64,000 bases of DNA from Embleya sp051903075 (lineage in GTDB: Bacteria; Actinomycetota; Actinomycetes; Streptomycetales; Streptomycetaceae), in the NCBI RefSeq assembly GCF_051903075.1, contig NZ_CP182422.1, positions 1,798,001-1,862,000 of the forward strand. Direction: 5' to 3'. Of the stretch, positions 44,992 through 53,978 are shown in pieces. Under the pieces are notes generated by a model. That model saw only the letters and a list, made by a program, of their open reading frames with translations. It made no database searches and was not told the DNA's origin. The position numbers and the translations under genes were made by a program. Within the stretch, counting starts at the first letter, position 1, and every line of letters starts with the position of its first letter.

Positions 44992-45947
44992 TTCGTCCCC
45001 CACGCGCGGGTGAGCCGCAGATAGATCGCCGACAGGACCGCGAGCACGGCGGCCAGACTCACGCTCAGCGCCGCCGCCGCGCCGTAGTCGCCGCTGACGA
45101 ACGCGTAGCGATAGATGAGGAGAAGCACGGTGACCGTGGAGTCCTCGGGCCCGCCGTCCGTCAGCACGAACGGCTCGGTGAACACCTGGAAGGTGTTGAT
45201 CACCTGGAGCAGCATCATGATCAGCAACACCGGGCGCATGTGCGGCAACGTGACGTGCCACAACCGGCGTCGCACCGAGGCACCGTCGAGTTCGGCGGCC
45301 TCGTACAACTCGGTCGGAACACTCGCCAGCGCCGCGAGGTAGATCAACACCGCGCCGCCCGCGCCCGCCCAGGTCGCCTCCACCACCAGGCTCGCCATCG
45401 CCGTATCGGCGGATTGCAACCACGGGTACGGGCCAAGGCCGACCTTGCCCAACATCTCGTTGAACAGGCCCGCGTCCGGGTCGTAGAACCACTTCCACAT
45501 CAGCACCGCCACCACCGGCGGCACCGCCACCGGCAGATACACCAGCACCCGCATCAACCCGGCGCCGCGCCGGAGTTCGGACATCAGCACGGCCAGGAAC
45601 AGCGGCAGCGGGAAGCCGATCAGCAGCGCCAGGCCGGTGAACACCAGGGTGTTCACGACCGCCTTGCCCAACAGCGGGTCGTCCAGCAGGGTTTGGTAGT
45701 TGTCGAACCCGACCCAGGTGGCCGGTTCGACCAGGTTCGTCTGCTGGAAGCTCAGCAGCAGGCTACGGATGATCGGCCACCACGAGAACAGGCCGAACAC
45801 CAACACCGTCGGCAACAGGAAGAGCACCGGCACCAGATGCCGGGCGCCGCCGCGCCACCGCGCGATCCGGGACCCGGGCCCGCTCGGACGAACCGCCGCC
45901 GACGCCACGACCGGGACGCTCTCCCGGGAGATGGTCGGTGTACTCAC
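44988..45947 (-). CDS. Carbohydrate ABC transporter permease (MalF-like)
   Basis: A 319-aa permease: HLVPVLFLLPTVLVFGLFSW, LVFTGLALLIGFPLPLFLAV, LMRVLVYLPVAVPPVVAVLM and further membrane segments. The EAA loop is ELYEAAELDGASVRRRLWHV TLP. The GTG at 45945-45947 has GAGGGG upstream and gives a normal N-terminus. Forms the importer with the MalG-like permease and the binding protein just upstream. Confidence 0.95.
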   Translation of the reverse strand: MSTPTISRESVPVVASAAVRPSGPGSRIARWRGGARHLVPVLFLLPTVLVFGLFSWWPIIRSLLLSFQQTNLVEPATWVGFDNYQTLLDDPLLGKAVVNTLVFTGLALLIGFPLPLFLAVLMSELRRGAGLMRVLVYLPVAVPPVVAVLMWKWFYDPDAGLFNEMLGKVGLGPYPWLQSADTAMASLVVEATWAGAGGAVLIYLAALASVPTELYEAAELDGASVRRRLWHVTLPHMRPVLLIMMLLQVINTFQVFTEPFVLTDGGPEDSTVTVLLLIYRYAFVSGDYGAAAALSVSLAAVLAVLSAIYLRLTRAWGTK

Positions 45948-46053
45948 GACGGCCCCTCGACCCCGCGCGGCACGACGCGCCGCGCGACGCTCCGCACGTC
46001 GAGCCGGGCCCCGAACCGCCGGCCGGGCCGCGCCCCGCACCGCCCGCGCCCGC

Positions 46054-47472
46054 TCACGGTGCCTGCGCCTTCTCGACGACCGGCCCGAGTCGATCCGCCG
46101 CCTTGGCCAACTCGGCCCGCGGGTCGGCGTCCTTGCGGGTCAGCACGGCCTGTACCGCCGTATCCAACGCGCCGTACAACTCCTGTGCGGCGACCGGGGG
46201 TTCAACCTGATATTCGAGCTTGCCGACGCCGGCGACGTACGGCGCGAAGTTCCCGGTCGGGATGTTCGTGTGCCTGCCGATCGCGACGTTCACCGGATCG
46301 GACACCGCCGCCGAGTAGAACGGCAGCGTGGGCAGCCCGACCGCGAGCTTGTCCGCCGCCTGGGCGACCGCCTGTTCCTCGGCCGCGGCCGGGTCGTAGG
46401 CGGGCTTGAGGTAGAAGTAGTCGATCCACTTCACCGCCGCGCTCCGCTGCGCCGGAGTGGCCTTGGCGCTGACCACGGCCATCAGGCCGCCGAGCAGCGT
46501 GGACCGGCCGCCGTTTTGCTGCGGCAGCGCGGCCATGCCGAAGTCGGCGGGCTTGCCGGAGTATTGGGTGATGTAGCGGTTGTAGCTGTTGACCGTACTG
46601 ATCATCATGCCGATCTTGCCCGCGGCGAAGTCCCGTTCGGCATCCTGCTGGGTACGCAGGTGGTTGTTGCCCATCGAGTCGTCCTGCCAGCGCATCGCGG
46701 CCAGTTGGCCCAACGCCTTCTCCGCCGGGCCGTCGAGCAGGGCCGGCACATACGTGTCGCCGACCTTCTTCTCCATCGAACCGCCGAAGCCGTAGGTCAT
46801 CGCGGTCAGGATCCAGCCGCCGGTGTTCTTGACGGTCATCTGCGTGTAGCCGGTGGCGCCCGTGTCGGAGATCTTCTTCGCGGCGGTGCGGACCTCGTCC
46901 CAGGTGGTCGGCGGCTTGTCCGGATCCAGGCCGGCCTTCGTGAACAGGTCGCGGTTGTACACGAGTCCGAGCGCGTACTCGGTGACCGGCAGCCCGAAGA
47001 CGCGGCCGTCGGCGGCGGTGGCCGGGGCCAGTGCGCGCGGGTCCAGGTCGCCCGCGTGCGGCAACGCCTTGAGCTCGGCCCCGAGATCGGCGATCTGCTT
47101 GCGGGCGATCAGGCCGGGCGGCTCGGTGAGCGGAACGGTCAACACGGTCTCGGCGTTGCCGCCGGCCAACCGGGCGGCGAACGTGCGTGCGTCCCACTGG
47201 GTGTCGGTGGGCTTGACCTTGATCTTCGGGTTGGCCTTTTCGAACGCCGCGACGGCGTCCAGGAATTGTTGCCGCGTCTTGGGCGACGTGGTCGCCGGCA
47301 TGCCCGCGACGGTGATCGTGGTTTTGCCGGAGGAACCGGCGCCGGACGATCCGGACGAGCCGGACGAACAACCGGCGGTGCCGGCGACGAGGGCCAGCGC
47401 GAGCGCTCCGCCTCCCGCCACCACCCGCCGACGTCGACGCCGGAGCGTACTGACCGGAACTGACTCGGTCAC
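46054..47472 (-). CDS. Sugar ABC transporter substrate-binding lipoprotein
   Basis: A 472-aa extracellular binding protein of the CUT1 type. The signal peptide (LRRRRRRVVAGGGALALALV) ends at a lipobox-like TAGC followed by a Ser/Gly linker. The mature protein has QFLDAVAAFEKANPKIKVKP, LGLVYNRDLFTKAGLDPDKP PTTWDE and AAMRWQDDSMGNNHLRTQQD, a typical type I fold. The GTG at 47470-47472 has GGGAGG five bases upstream. First gene of the operon; promoter and operator lie upstream. Confidence 0.94.
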   Translation of the reverse strand: MTESVPVSTLRRRRRRVVAGGGALALALVAGTAGCSSGSSGSSGAGSSGKTTITVAGMPATTSPKTRQQFLDAVAAFEKANPKIKVKPTDTQWDARTFAARLAGGNAETVLTVPLTEPPGLIARKQIADLGAELKALPHAGDLDPRALAPATAADGRVFGLPVTEYALGLVYNRDLFTKAGLDPDKPPTTWDEVRTAAKKISDTGATGYTQMTVKNTGGWILTAMTYGFGGSMEKKVGDTYVPALLDGPAEKALGQLAAMRWQDDSMGNNHLRTQQDAERDFAAGKIGMMISTVNSYNRYITQYSGKPADFGMAALPQQNGGRSTLLGGLMAVVSAKATPAQRSAAVKWIDYFYLKPAYDPAAAEEQAVAQAADKLAVGLPTLPFYSAAVSDPVNVAIGRHTNIPTGNFAPYVAGVGKLEYQVEPPVAAQELYGALDTAVQAVLTRKDADPRAELAKAADRLGPVVEKAQAP

Positions 47473-47530
47473 GGGTACCTCCCTGGGTCCTGACAATGCC
47501 CGCTCCGGGAGTGCTCCGGAGCCGATGGGG

Positions 47531-47563
47531 TCGTATCTAATTCGCATTAGGAGGAGGTGTCAA
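47531..47563 (-). promoter_or_regulatory. Promoter of the importer operon with overlapping LacI-type operator
   Basis: Read on the minus strand, a perfect TTGACA -35 lies at 47558-47563 and a weak -10-like TTAGAT or TAGATA follows 17-18 bases on. The operator CTAATTCGCATTAG (47537-47550) fills the spacer and -10, so a bound repressor would block polymerase. The -10 is poor, so the promoter call is tentative; the operator is stronger because it recurs. Confidence 0.65.
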
Positions 47564-47613
47564 GGGGGTTGCGAGCAGGTTGCCCGACCCGGCGAATCAG
47601 ACATACGTCGGTC

Positions 47614-47662
47614 TTGACGCAGTCGATGGATCGGGGTACACATTCGCTCTAATCCGCATTAG
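47614..47662 (+). promoter_or_regulatory. Promoter of the glycosidase gene with downstream LacI-type operator
   Basis: TTGACG (47614-47619), a 17-base spacer and TACACA (47637-47642) make a plausible plus-strand promoter. The operator CTAATCCGCATTAG (47649-47662) lies where transcription would begin. The rest of 47473-47833 holds no gene. Confidence 0.6.
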
Positions 47663-47833
47663 GTCGGGGTCATCGCCCCGACCATCCCTACCAACGCCGC
47701 TGCCGTCGCGGCTGCCGCTGCGGCCGCCACCGCCGCCGCCGTCGTCATGCCTCGACCGCGCCCGCCGGGGCCCGCCGCTTCCGCCGCTCCGGGTGCTTCC
47801 GCGGCCCGCCCTCGTCGCTCGGGAAAGGGATCC

Positions 47834-50221
47834 ATGTCCGCCGACCACCACAGCCACGAATCACCCGACGCCACACCGGACCACCCCGCCCACACCCCCC
47901 GCCCCGGCCTGCACCGACGCGGCTTCCTCACCGGCGCCGTGGCGACCGGCGTGGCGGGCGTGGCCGGAGCAGCCGGAATCGCCGGGGCGGCGACCCCCGC
48001 CTCCGCCGGCGCCACGACGACCGCCCCCGTCACCATCTCCGCCCCCGGCATCTCCCTGACCGCCGGCACCGACGGGCAAATCTCGGTCCGCGACGGCGCC
48101 GGCACCGAACGCGTCCGGCTGACCAGGTTCATGACCAAGGACACCGTCGCCGGCCTGCAACCCACGACCGGCGGCACCCCGTCCCAGATCACCCTCCCGG
48201 ACGGCAGAGCGGCGATCCGGGTCGACTACACCCTGGCGCCCGCCGCGAACGGCATCACCGTCCGGGCCGTCCTCGACGTCACCCCGAACCGCGCGCATCT
48301 GCGCTGGGAGGTCGGCGGCTCGACCACGCTCGTCCCGGCCGGGTTCATGTTCGGCCGTACGGTGCTCGCCCCCGCCGCGCCGGAGGCCTTCGTCGCGCTC
48401 ACCGCCTGGAACCGGGACGCGGGCGGCGGCATCCCGTACGAGACCAACACCGGCGTGGTCTACCAGGAGACCTGGGCCGACACCAACGCCTACTTCCGCC
48501 TCGCCGGCTCCACCCCGGCGTGGACCAACGCCACCTGGATCCACGCCCCGGGCACCGTCACCGCCACCGGCGCGGTGACCGAGGCCGACCTCGTACTCGG
48601 CGCGATGCGCCCGGCGGCGGCCGGCACCACCGGCTCCGGCCGGCCGCTCGGCGTCGAGGTGTGGACCGACCGCCCGTTCTCACTCTGGGACCAGGGCGGC
48701 GTACCGATGCCGCTGCACGCGGAGGTGGCCAACGGTGGCACCACCGCCCGACCGGTACAACTCTCCTGGTGGGCAAGGGACTTCGACGGCGCGGTGCTGG
48801 GCAGCGGCACCGTCTCGGGCACGGTCGCCGCCGGCGCCACCTGGACCCGGACCTTCACCGTCACCGCACCGGCGCACGGCATCGTGTTCACCGAGGTGAG
48901 CGCGACCTCGGGCCCGGACGAGGCGTTCGCCCGCACCAACCTCACGGTGCTGCCGCCGTTCGACTACCAGGCGGGCGCGGACAGCATGTTCGGGATCGCC
49001 AACTACCCGTGGCTGCTCCAACCGTCCACGCCGGCCGTCCTGGACCTGATGCACCGCATCGGCATCAAGCGGGTACGCATCTCCTACGACGGCGGCCCCG
49101 GCCTGCCACCCGCCACGCTTGACGCGGCCGGCCTGGCCCACAACATCGAACTGGCCGGCATCCCGCTCGGCGGCACCACCGCCCAGATCGCCGCATGGGC
49201 GGACACCAACACCGCCAAGGCGATCGGGGCGAACGCCGACTGGTTCGAGGTCGCCAACGAGATCAACAAACCCTGGATGAGCGGCCAGACGGCCGCCGCC
49301 TACGTCCGCGACGGACTGCACCCGGTACGCGACCGGCTGACCGCGGCGGGCGCGCCAACCAAGGTGCTCAACGCGGGACTTGCCGGGATGGACTACGTCT
49401 GGACGCAGAACTTCCGCAACGCCGGCGGCTGGGACCTGATCGACGGCTTCGCCTTCCACCCGGGCCGGGGCAACTTCACCCCCGACTACGCCCCGGCGCC
49501 GGCCGACTGGACGATGGGCGACAACGGCACGTATTGGAACTTCCTCGGCGGACTGCGCAAGGCGCGCGAGGTGATCGCCGCGTACGGCCCGAAGGAGCTG
49601 TGGCTGACCGAGGCGTACGCGTGCACCAAGCCGAACAGCTGGTGGCACGACACCTATCGGCACGCCGCCGAGAACGTACTGCTCACTCTCGCGCTGGCCA
49701 AGGCCGAGGGCGTGCGGTGCGTGAACTGGTACCAACTGCACGACAGCGTCCTGGGCAAACCGCAGTGGGCCGACCCGGCGAACTCCGAGTACCACTACGG
49801 CCTGATGCACCGCGACCTCGGCGCCAAACCGTCCATGCTCGCCTACGCCACCGCCGCCCGCGTGCTGGACCGGGCCACGTTCGTCCGGTGGTTGACCCCG
49901 GCCGACCCGGACCTCAAGGGCCTGCTGTTCGACTCTCCCGACGGCCCGATCTCGATCCTGTGGAGCCGCAAGGACGGCTACATCCTCAACGCGGCCCACC
50001 CCACCGACTCCGGCTGGTTCGCCGCGCCCGAACCGTGGGTGGACCCGTGGCCGACCAAGACGACCCTGTCGGTACAGGCGGCCGGCACGACGGTCCGCGA
50101 GGTGGACTGCATCGGCCGGGAGCGCACCCTGACGGCGACGGGGGGCCGGGTGGCGGTACGCCTGGACGGCGCGCCACGGATCTACCACGGCCTCACGTCA
50201 ACCCCGGAGGCGACCGCGTAG
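47834..50221 (+). CDS. Tat-exported clan GH-A-like glycoside hydrolase
   Basis: A 795-aa exported enzyme. The signal is Tat type: GLHRRGFLTGAVATGVAG. An N-terminal beta-rich region of about 360 residues precedes a TIM-barrel domain beginning MFGIANYPWLLQPSTPAVLD. The Asn-Glu acid motif is WFEVANEINKPW and the candidate nucleophile is Glu in KELWLTEAYAC, the clan GH-A pattern; a beta domain closes the protein. The exact GH family is not assigned. The ATG at 47834 has AAAGGGA upstream. Divergent from the importer operon and flanked by a matching operator, so it probably releases the imported sugar outside the cell. Confidence 0.82.
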   Translation: MSADHHSHESPDATPDHPAHTPRPGLHRRGFLTGAVATGVAGVAGAAGIAGAATPASAGATTTAPVTISAPGISLTAGTDGQISVRDGAGTERVRLTRFMTKDTVAGLQPTTGGTPSQITLPDGRAAIRVDYTLAPAANGITVRAVLDVTPNRAHLRWEVGGSTTLVPAGFMFGRTVLAPAAPEAFVALTAWNRDAGGGIPYETNTGVVYQETWADTNAYFRLAGSTPAWTNATWIHAPGTVTATGAVTEADLVLGAMRPAAAGTTGSGRPLGVEVWTDRPFSLWDQGGVPMPLHAEVANGGTTARPVQLSWWARDFDGAVLGSGTVSGTVAAGATWTRTFTVTAPAHGIVFTEVSATSGPDEAFARTNLTVLPPFDYQAGADSMFGIANYPWLLQPSTPAVLDLMHRIGIKRVRISYDGGPGLPPATLDAAGLAHNIELAGIPLGGTTAQIAAWADTNTAKAIGANADWFEVANEINKPWMSGQTAAAYVRDGLHPVRDRLTAAGAPTKVLNAGLAGMDYVWTQNFRNAGGWDLIDGFAFHPGRGNFTPDYAPAPADWTMGDNGTYWNFLGGLRKAREVIAAYGPKELWLTEAYACTKPNSWWHDTYRHAAENVLLTLALAKAEGVRCVNWYQLHDSVLGKPQWADPANSEYHYGLMHRDLGAKPSMLAYATAARVLDRATFVRWLTPADPDLKGLLFDSPDGPISILWSRKDGYILNAAHPTDSGWFAAPEPWVDPWPTKTTLSVQAAGTTVREVDCIGRERTLTATGGRVAVRLDGAPRIYHGLTSTPEATA

Positions 50222-50258
50222 GGACGGGCGGGCAGGGGCCGGGCGGGTAGGGACGGGT

Positions 50259-50294
50259 GGGACGACGGCGCGTGGATGTACGCGCCGCCGTCCC
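50259..50294. terminator. Bidirectional hairpin terminator
   Basis: A stem of about 15 bp (50259-50273 with 50280-50294, one G-U type mismatch) and a 6-base loop, between the convergent glycosidase and secreted-protein genes. Confidence 0.7.
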
Positions 50295-50322
50295 GGTCGG
50301 CCGCTCGGCTCGGCTGCTTCGT

Positions 50323-50823
50323 TCAGCTGTACAGCAGCGTCGGGCTCAGCGGTGCGCGTGCGACGCAGTACCAACCGGGCCACCCCGGGAAGAGCACCCG
50401 CAGACTCCAGTTGGAGGGCGAGGGCGGCGGACCCGAGATCACGTCCGCCAGCGGTTGGCCGACCCCGATGGTGCCGCTGACCTTGGGAATGGCCCCCAGA
50501 TTGAACACGGGCGCACCACCCGGATACGGCGGATTGATGGCACCGTCGTAGACAACGCCACCGCTGGGCCCATTGAAGATCGCGGTGGTGTTGATGGAGT
50601 TGGCCGGGAACCCGGCCGGAATCGGCGGAGCGGAGATGGTCACCTTCAATTGCCCGCCACCGGTGAAATAGGTCACCTTGGCGGGAAACGCACGACCCCT
50701 GGCATCCACACAGTCGTAAGGGGCCGTCGAGGGCCCGCCCGCAGAGGCGGACCCGACGAACGTGGTCACGGCAGCCAGTGCACCGGCACTGGCGAGCGCA
50801 GCGATCTTCATGTGCTTTGGCAT
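50323..50823 (-). CDS. Secreted protein of unknown function (166 aa)
   Basis: A Sec signal peptide (MKIAALASAGALAAVTTFVG then SASA cleavage) leads to a mature protein of about 137 residues. It has two cysteines (YDCVDARGRA and WYCVARAPL) that could pair, and a beta-rich sequence (KVTYFTGGGQLKVTISAPPI, NTTAIFNGPSGGVVYDGAIN). I do not recognise the family. The ATG at 50821-50823 has GGGAG upstream. Single gene, convergent with the glycosidase. Confidence 0.78.
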   Translation of the reverse strand: MPKHMKIAALASAGALAAVTTFVGSASAGGPSTAPYDCVDARGRAFPAKVTYFTGGGQLKVTISAPPIPAGFPANSINTTAIFNGPSGGVVYDGAINPPYPGGAPVFNLGAIPKVSGTIGVGQPLADVISGPPPSPSNWSLRVLFPGWPGWYCVARAPLSPTLLYS

Positions 50824-51480
50824 GGCTGACTCCCGGGGTTTCTGGGCTGGACCCGAACCGTACGAAGGAGCAGAAGCACTGCGAACCAATTCCACACAGG
50901 GCGCGAACCAAGTAGAGCAACCCGCACCCGTCCTGACAAGCACCCGAACCCATTGGCGTGATCCGTCAAGTCCCCTCAAAACACAGGCAGTTGCCCCACG
51001 GTCCGCCACCAGGCCAACCCGGAGCCCCAAGCCGCCCGAGCGCCGACCCGGGACAACCAAACCAGCCCGAGAGCCGAGTCACCCACCGACCGAGGCAGAA
51101 CAGCGGCCCAACCGGAACACCCAGCCGAAGGGCACCCCGACATGCAGCAGCGAACCCACCCCAGCCGCGCAGCGGACGGGCGCCACGTGCCGAGCGCCGC
51201 CGCCGACCGTGAAGGGGGCGTGCGTCCCGGCAGCGCAGCGGAGCGCCGTACCCGTCCGACCGGGGGCCGGCGTGCAACGCTCCCCTGGGCACCGCCAGGG
51301 CCACCGGGCCCAGCACGACCGCACGGCCCACGGCCATGCGGCCACCGCGGCCCGGTCAGGCTCGCCCGGTGCCTCCAACCGCAGGCTTCGAGGTCGGCAG
51401 CGCCGGGGGGCCGGGTGGGGGCACACTCGGCGCTCCACCCAACGCTCCCCGCAGCCCGCCGGGCGGGACCCGCTCGCCCA
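50824..51480. other. Gene-free region between the secreted-protein gene and recN
   Basis: About 650 bases. The part near 50824-50950 should carry the promoter of the secreted-protein gene. I see no gene, no transposon end and no tRNA, although this marks the right edge of the accessory stretch. Confidence 0.5.
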
Positions 51481-53232
51481 TCAGGGCGATGCGGCCTCCC
51501 GCTTTGCGCCGGCTGCCGTGGCCAGCAACTCCTCCGCGTGTGCGCGGCCCAGTTCCGAGTCCTCCAGGCCCGCCAGCATGCGGGACAGCTCCCGGACCCT
51601 TGCCGCGTCGTCGAGGGTGACCACGCCGGAGCGGGTGACCGTGCCGTCGCTGGACTTCTCGACCACCAAGTGGCGGTCGGCGAAGGCGGCCACCTGGGGC
51701 AGGTGCGTCACCACGATCACCTGCGCGACGCGCGCCAGACGGGCCAGCCGGCGGCCCACCTCGACCGCGGCCTTGCCGCCGACGCCCTGGTCGACCTCGT
51801 CGAAGACGAACGTCGGCACCGGGTCGGCCCCCGCGAACACCACCTCGACCGCGAGCATCACGCGCGACAGTTCACCGCCGGACGCACCCTTGGCCAACGG
51901 CCGCGGCGGCGCGCCCGGGTGCGGGGACAGCTGCAGCTCGACCTCGTCCACGCCCGTCGGCCCATACGCCAGCACCCGATCCCCGACCGCCAGCCCCTCC
52001 GCGTCGTCGACCCCGTCGATCGCCACGCCGACGCGCGCGTACGGCATCGCCAGCGCCGTCAGCTCATCGGTCACCGCCGCCGCGAACTTCTCCGCCGCCG
52101 CGTGCCGAGCCGCCGAGACCTCGCCCGCGAGCACCGTCAACTCGCCCCGCAGCGCGTCGCGTTGCGCGGTCAGCTCCTCGGTGCGGTCGTCGTCGCCGTC
52201 CAACTCGGCCAACCGCGCGGCCGAACGCTCCGCCCAGGCCAGCACCTCGTCGATCGACTCGCCGTATTTGCGGGTCAGCCCCGCCAGCGCCGCCCGCCGC
52301 TCCTCCGCCGCCGCCAACCGCACCGGGTCCGCGTCCACCCCGGCCGCATACGACGCCAGCTCCGTGGCCACGTCCGCCACCAGATACCCGACCTCGCCCA
52401 GCCGATCGGCGAGCGCCGCCAGCGCCGGATCGTGCGCCCGCACCGCCTCCACCGCCCGATGCGCCGCACCGAGCAGGGTCGAGGCGTCCACCGCGTCCGA
52501 ACCGGTCTCCGGATCGCCCAGCAACGCCTCGTGCGCCGTGGTCGCGGCCGTACGCAGCGCGTCCGCGTGTCCCAGCCGCAGCGTCTCCGCGGCCAGTTCG
52601 GCGTCCTCGCCCGGCTGCGGCACCACCTGTTCGATCTCGGTCAGGCCGAACCGCAGCAGGTCCGCCTCCTGCGCCCGCTCGCGCGCCCGCGTGGTGATCT
52701 CGTCGAGCTCCGCGCTCACCTCGCGCAGCCGCCGGTAGACCGCGCCGTACGCCTTGAGCGGCACCGACACCGCCTCCCCGGCGTACCGGTCGAGCGCGGC
52801 GCGCTGCCGGGCGGGCCGCAACAGCCGCTGCTGGTCGGTCTGCCCGTGTACCGCGATCAGGTCGTCGGCCAGATCGGTGAGCAACCCGATCGGCGCGGAC
52901 CGCCCGCCGACGTGTGCGCGTGAGCGCCCCTCGGCCGAGACCGTCCGGGCCAGCAGCAGCTCGCCGTCGTCGACCTCGGCACCCGCCTCGGCCGCCCGCC
53001 GCCCGGCCGGCGAATCCGCCGGCACCGCGAGCCGGCCCTCGACCAGAGCCTTCCCCGTCCCGTTGCGCACCAGCCCGGCATCGGCCCGCCCACCGAACAG
53101 CAAGCCGAGCCCGGTGACCACCATCGTCTTACCGGCGCCGGTCTCGCCCGTGACCACGGTGAAGCCCGGCGCGAGCTCGACTACGGCGTCTTCGATGACA
53201 CCCAGACCCTGTATCCGCATCTCTTCGAGCAC
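51481..53232 (-). CDS. recN: DNA repair ATPase RecN
   Basis: A 583-aa SMC-like protein of double-strand break repair. It starts LEEMRIQGLGVIEDAVVELA with Walker A VVTGETGAGKTMVVTGLGLL. A coiled-coil middle with conserved VHGQTDQQRLLRPARQRAAL follows, then the signature LAKGASGGELSRVMLAVEVV, Walker B TFVFDEVDQGVGGKAAVEVG and VVTHLPQVAAFAD. The GTG at 53230-53232 matches relatives' start; an in-frame ATG at 53218-53220 is possible. In many actinobacteria it lies between nadK and steA; here the steA side is replaced by accessory genes. Confidence 0.97.
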   Translation of the reverse strand: MLEEMRIQGLGVIEDAVVELAPGFTVVTGETGAGKTMVVTGLGLLFGGRADAGLVRNGTGKALVEGRLAVPADSPAGRRAAEAGAEVDDGELLLARTVSAEGRSRAHVGGRSAPIGLLTDLADDLIAVHGQTDQQRLLRPARQRAALDRYAGEAVSVPLKAYGAVYRRLREVSAELDEITTRARERAQEADLLRFGLTEIEQVVPQPGEDAELAAETLRLGHADALRTAATTAHEALLGDPETGSDAVDASTLLGAAHRAVEAVRAHDPALAALADRLGEVGYLVADVATELASYAAGVDADPVRLAAAEERRAALAGLTRKYGESIDEVLAWAERSAARLAELDGDDDRTEELTAQRDALRGELTVLAGEVSAARHAAAEKFAAAVTDELTALAMPYARVGVAIDGVDDAEGLAVGDRVLAYGPTGVDEVELQLSPHPGAPPRPLAKGASGGELSRVMLAVEVVFAGADPVPTFVFDEVDQGVGGKAAVEVGRRLARLARVAQVIVVTHLPQVAAFADRHLVVEKSSDGTVTRSGVVTLDDAARVRELSRMLAGLEDSELGRAHAEELLATAAGAKREAASP

Positions 53233-53289
53233 GGGGACGACACTACGAGGTCGCGGGGACTCCACGCGAAGAAAGCAGTTCAACGGCGT

Positions 53290-53970
53290 GTGTCAGCCAC
53301 CCCAACACACCCCCACAGCCGCAGCCGGCCGGCCCGCAAGCCCCACGGCCCGGCGGCGCCACAGTCCCCGCCGGCCGACGCCGCAAGCGCAACCGACAAC
53401 CTCGCCGACACAGCCCGCCGCCCCCGCGAGCGCGACCATCCGGCCCCCACAAGGGCAACCACCGAGCCCCGCGAGCACAACCGGCCGACGCCGCAAGGAC
53501 AGTCCCACGTCCCCTCAAGCACCAGCCGTCCCCCCGCAGACGCAACCCGGCCTCGCAAGCACAGCCCGATGGCCCCCAGGTGTGAACAGTCTGCCTGCCT
53601 CGCAGGCGCAGCCACCCGCCCCACAAGCGCAGTCCCACAACCTGGCAGGCGCAGCCACCCGCCCCGCGCGAGCACGACCATCAAGCCCCGCCGGCACAAC
53701 CGGACCGCCCCACAAGCGCAGTCCCACAACCTGGCAGGCGCAACCACCCGCCCCGTGCAAGCACAACCACCAGGCCCCGCAACCACCAACCGGCCGCCCT
53801 CGCGCACGCGGTCCCGCGCCCCAGGCCCAACCACCGAGCACCGCGAGCGCGACCACCAAGCCTCGCGAGCCCGGTCACCCACCCGCGGATCAAGCCTCAC
53901 CCGCCCCGCCCGACCAAGCCGCACCGCCCGACCAAGCCGCACCGCCCCGCGAGCCAAGCCCCCACCCGCC
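53290..53970. repeat. Intergenic repeats between recN and nadK
   Basis: About 690 gene-free bases of degenerate GCGCAACCACC-like words. CCACAAGCGCAGTCCCACAA occurs at 53621 and again 89 bases later (53710), with CCTGGCAGGCGCA following both times. CGACCAAGCCGCACCGCCC is repeated near 53925. The strand bias (C-rich on plus) and lack of a conserved frame argue against coding. Confidence 0.7.
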
Positions 53971-53978
53971 CAAGCACC

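Noticed and set aside
44110..47472. Missing ABC ATPase as evidence of a broken importer
   Set aside because: Streptomyces-type CUT1 importers commonly share a distant MsiK ATPase, so absence here is normal.
18495..51480. Prophage, integrative element or transposon
   Set aside because: No integrase, transposase, phage structural gene, direct-repeat attachment site or tRNA was seen at the edges or inside.
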